Source: Desulfobacter hydrogenophilus (GTDB taxonomy: Bacteria; Desulfobacterota; Desulfobacteria; Desulfobacterales; Desulfobacteraceae). Taken from it: a DNA stretch of 64,000 nucleotides. The stretch is taken from the NCBI RefSeq assembly GCF_004319545.1, contig NZ_CP036313.1:3536501-3600500 (forward strand), given 5' to 3'. The position numbers and the translations under genes were made by a program. Shown here piece by piece: positions 62,759-64,000 of this stretch (positions are counted from its first letter, which is position 1; every line of letters starts with the position of its first letter). The notes under the pieces are model-generated. The model ran no database searches, was not told the origin of the DNA, and worked only from the letters and a program-made list of their open reading frames with translations.

Positions 62759-62793
62759 GCTTATTTACTAACTTTTTTATGCAACGTTAGGGT
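62604..62793. mobile_element. MITE, 190 bp, with 4-bp target duplication
   Basis: Ends CCCTAACGTTGCAT and ATGCAACGTTAGGG are inverted; TCAA flanks both sides (62600-62603 and 62794-62797). Inside, from 62658, an ORF start (GNHFFRIIQDLTKSEVLEI) suggests that this is an internally deleted IS with the 5' end of its transposase. Confidence 0.8.
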
Positions 62794-62797
62794 CAAG

Positions 62798-63060
62798 TCG
62801 ACTTTTGACTTTTATTGATCAATTCGGTCAATTTATCCAGTTGACGAACAAGATCACGGTCTTTTCTCAATTGTATTCTCATGCAGAAAATCGGGGTCTG
62901 TCCCCTATTTTCTTTAATGCCAAGAAATAGTCCCAGTATGTATCTTCCATCTCATTCTCCAACGGTTGAACTGAATTTGCCTGGGATTTGAGCCCTCCAA
63001 ACACAGTGTTTCTAAGTTTTTTAATGAGGCAGTAACCCCAGATCAGCTCCAGCGAATAGG
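62798..63060. other. Degenerate sequence, no intact gene
   Basis: Minus-strand fragments such as LELIWGYCLIKKLRNTVFGG and MEDTYWDYFLAL look like transposase debris in broken frames. GGGGTCTGTCCCC near 62893 resembles a REP-like palindrome. Confidence 0.4.
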
Positions 63061-63615
63061 TTATATTTTTTTGTATTCAAGTTCCCGAGTACCTTCGGGT
63101 GTTGTGTTTGTTTTTACGAAACCAGCCCGTAATAAAATTTTACACATACTTTCAGAAGCAAAATAGCATCGTGCGTATAAAGTTGTTTGTTTTTGGCAAA
63201 GTGTTTTAAAAAAATTAATAAGGTTTGTTCCGTGCCCAAATCCTTGGCTTTCTTTTTTAATACTTGCCATTAACAATTCAATTTCATCGAACCCGCTGCC
63301 TTCATATTTTTCCATTATTAGGAAAAAACCGATATTTCCATCTTTGTTATTCCCATACATCCAGAGTTGTCCCCATTTTGTTTCGACCTCTTTTGCACTT
63401 AGGCTTGTTGCGGGATATCCATTAACTAATCCCAATAACATGTTACGATATTTGTTTTGTTCATCAGGAATTAAGATAGCTTCTATAAAATGCCTTTTTT
63501 TTGCTCCTTCAACAATTTGTTCAATAACAAAATCAATATCCTTTTCCTCTGCCTTGTGTATTCCACAACGCTTAATCCTTATTTTGTTTTTCCACTTATT
63601 TAGACAGTTGATCAT
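63061..63615 (-). CDS. GNAT-family N-acetyltransferase
   Basis: A 184-aa GNAT-like protein: IHKAEEKDIDFVIEQIV at the start of the fold, and the acetyl-CoA loop QGFGHGTNLINFFKTL (Q-x-x-G-x-G), followed by CYFASESMCKILLRAGFVKT as the C-terminal beta-bulge. No ribosome site is seen before the 63615 ATG, so the real start may be downstream, near IHKAEE. Substrate is unknown. AT-rich compared with core genes, consistent with transfer. Confidence 0.8.
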   Translation of the reverse strand: MINCLNKWKNKIRIKRCGIHKAEEKDIDFVIEQIVEGAKKRHFIEAILIPDEQNKYRNMLLGLVNGYPATSLSAKEVETKWGQLWMYGNNKDGNIGFFLIMEKYEGSGFDEIELLMASIKKESQGFGHGTNLINFFKTLCQKQTTLYARCYFASESMCKILLRAGFVKTNTTPEGTRELEYKKI

Positions 63616-63628
63616 AATTTTAAAATAT

Positions 63629-63720
63629 AATCGCGGTACTGGACGAAGTCAGCACCGCGATTCACGGCGGCGGAGCCGCCGTGAACACGAAAATCACCGG
63701 TTTATCCGGTGCATTTTTTT
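63629..63720 (+). terminator. Three adjacent hairpins ending in a T-run
   Basis: AATCGCGGT with ACCGCGATT (63629-63661), then a perfect stem TTCACGGCGGC with GCCGCCGTGAA (63661-63685), then CACCGG with CCGGTG around TTTAT (63695-63711) followed by CATTTTTTT. The third is a standard intrinsic terminator. No plus-strand gene that it would end is visible; a small RNA is possible. Confidence 0.65.
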
Positions 63721-64000
63721 GTGTACGCCCGGCACGGGCGTGAACTTATGGGGTGCAAGTCCCCTATACGTGAATCCTGTTGATGCATACAGCATTAACA
63801 GAAGTATTAGCCGAAAACAAGGGCGGAACCGCGAGGGACCGTCTGAAGGAAGTTGGAGTGCAAAACTATGAGCCGACGAACAGAAACAGCATATAAGGCC
63901 TGGTCTCCGGGTAAGCCAGCACAACATGTCGAAGCCCAGGATTCAGGAGACAGGGTAAATGCTGCGGTTGTGTAGTGACAGTTCACGTTCTTATCCGGGG
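63721..64000 (+). ncRNA. Group II intron, 5' part (domain I), 3' part outside window
   Basis: Begins GTGTACGCCCGGCACGGGCG right after the T-run. The following CTTATGGGGTGCAAGTCCCC, GCGGAACCGCGAGGG, CTGAAGGAAGTTGGAGTGC and CCGACGAACAGAAACAGCAT match the usual motifs of bacterial group II intron domain I. The intron-encoded reverse transcriptase and domains V/VI would lie to the right. The insertion after a terminator hairpin is typical of group IIC introns. Confidence 0.85.

Noticed and set aside
62893..62905. GGGGTCTGTCCCC palindrome as a full REP/RAYT system
   Set aside because: A single short palindrome; no intact REP-associated tyrosine transposase is visible beside it.
1..64000. CRISPR array, tRNA or rRNA genes
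   Set aside because: No regularly spaced short repeats and no tRNA- or rRNA-like stretches were found by eye.

Overview
The window reads as chromosome from a mesophilic, mixed-GC anaerobe, most plausibly a sulfate- or sulfur-reducing Desulfobacterota (Desulfobacteraceae-like). This is inferred from an extracellular contractile injection system (eCIS), a complete Liv-type ABC importer, a Hyf/Ehr-like membrane complex, a large acyl-CoA dehydrogenase, MetE/MetR and abundant IS and group II intron debris. No rRNA, tRNA or CRISPR array was seen, so the taxonomic call is an inference.

Positions 1-30,264 (all minus strand, read right to left) hold one compact 20-gene eCIS operon that runs off the left edge. 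A strong promoter at about 30,464-30,491 precedes a Pvc16-like DUF4255 cap protein. It is followed by an unknown protein, sheath, tube, second sheath, second tube, tube-initiator-like CIS_tube protein, a 58-aa protein, a gpD-like hub, a gpV-like spike, a 975-aa unknown protein with a C-terminal membrane segment, gp25 and gpJ-like baseplate proteins and a propeller/gpI-like tail protein. Then come three consecutive proteins that appear to share one N-terminal domain (285, 630 and 1307 aa), the tape measure, the AAA+ ATPase and an edge-truncated DUF4157 protein. Genes overlap or lie a few bases apart, so translation is probably coupled.

Positions 30.3-32.3 kb are an AT-rich, gene-poor gap with a small zinc-ribbon gene, imperfect 90-bp repeats carrying a stem-loop, and a decayed D-threonine aldolase/D-serine dehydratase-like gene. 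Positions 32.3-37.4 kb encode a Liv-type transporter (binding protein, two permeases, two ATPases) on the plus strand, with an intrinsic terminator after the binding-protein gene. Tex is convergent to it.

Positions 39.8-47.4 kb are a six-gene plus-strand operon related to hydrogenase-4/complex I: two antiporter-like subunits, a NuoH-like subunit, HyfE, a NuoCD-like large subunit, and a fused 2x[4Fe-4S] ferredoxin-NuoB-like protein. The large subunit lacks the NiFe cysteine pairs, which fits the Ehr (energy-converting-hydrogenase-related) group rather than a real hydrogenase. Then follow, on the minus strand, an ABC1/UbiB kinase with a phasin-like partner and an acyl-CoA dehydrogenase, and on the plus strand a metallo-beta-lactamase-fold hydrolase and an AmpG-like permease.

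From 54.4 kb the window becomes mosaic: a frameshifted IS1595-type element with intact ends, then MetE and a MetR-like regulator. At 59,457-62,411 lies a DD35E integrase-type IS whose inverted ends abut, on both sides, a perfect 347-bp direct repeat. The simplest reading is an exceptionally long target-site duplication that interrupted a 190-bp MITE. A GNAT gene and the 5' end of a group II intron, placed exactly after a terminator-like hairpin and T-run, close the window.
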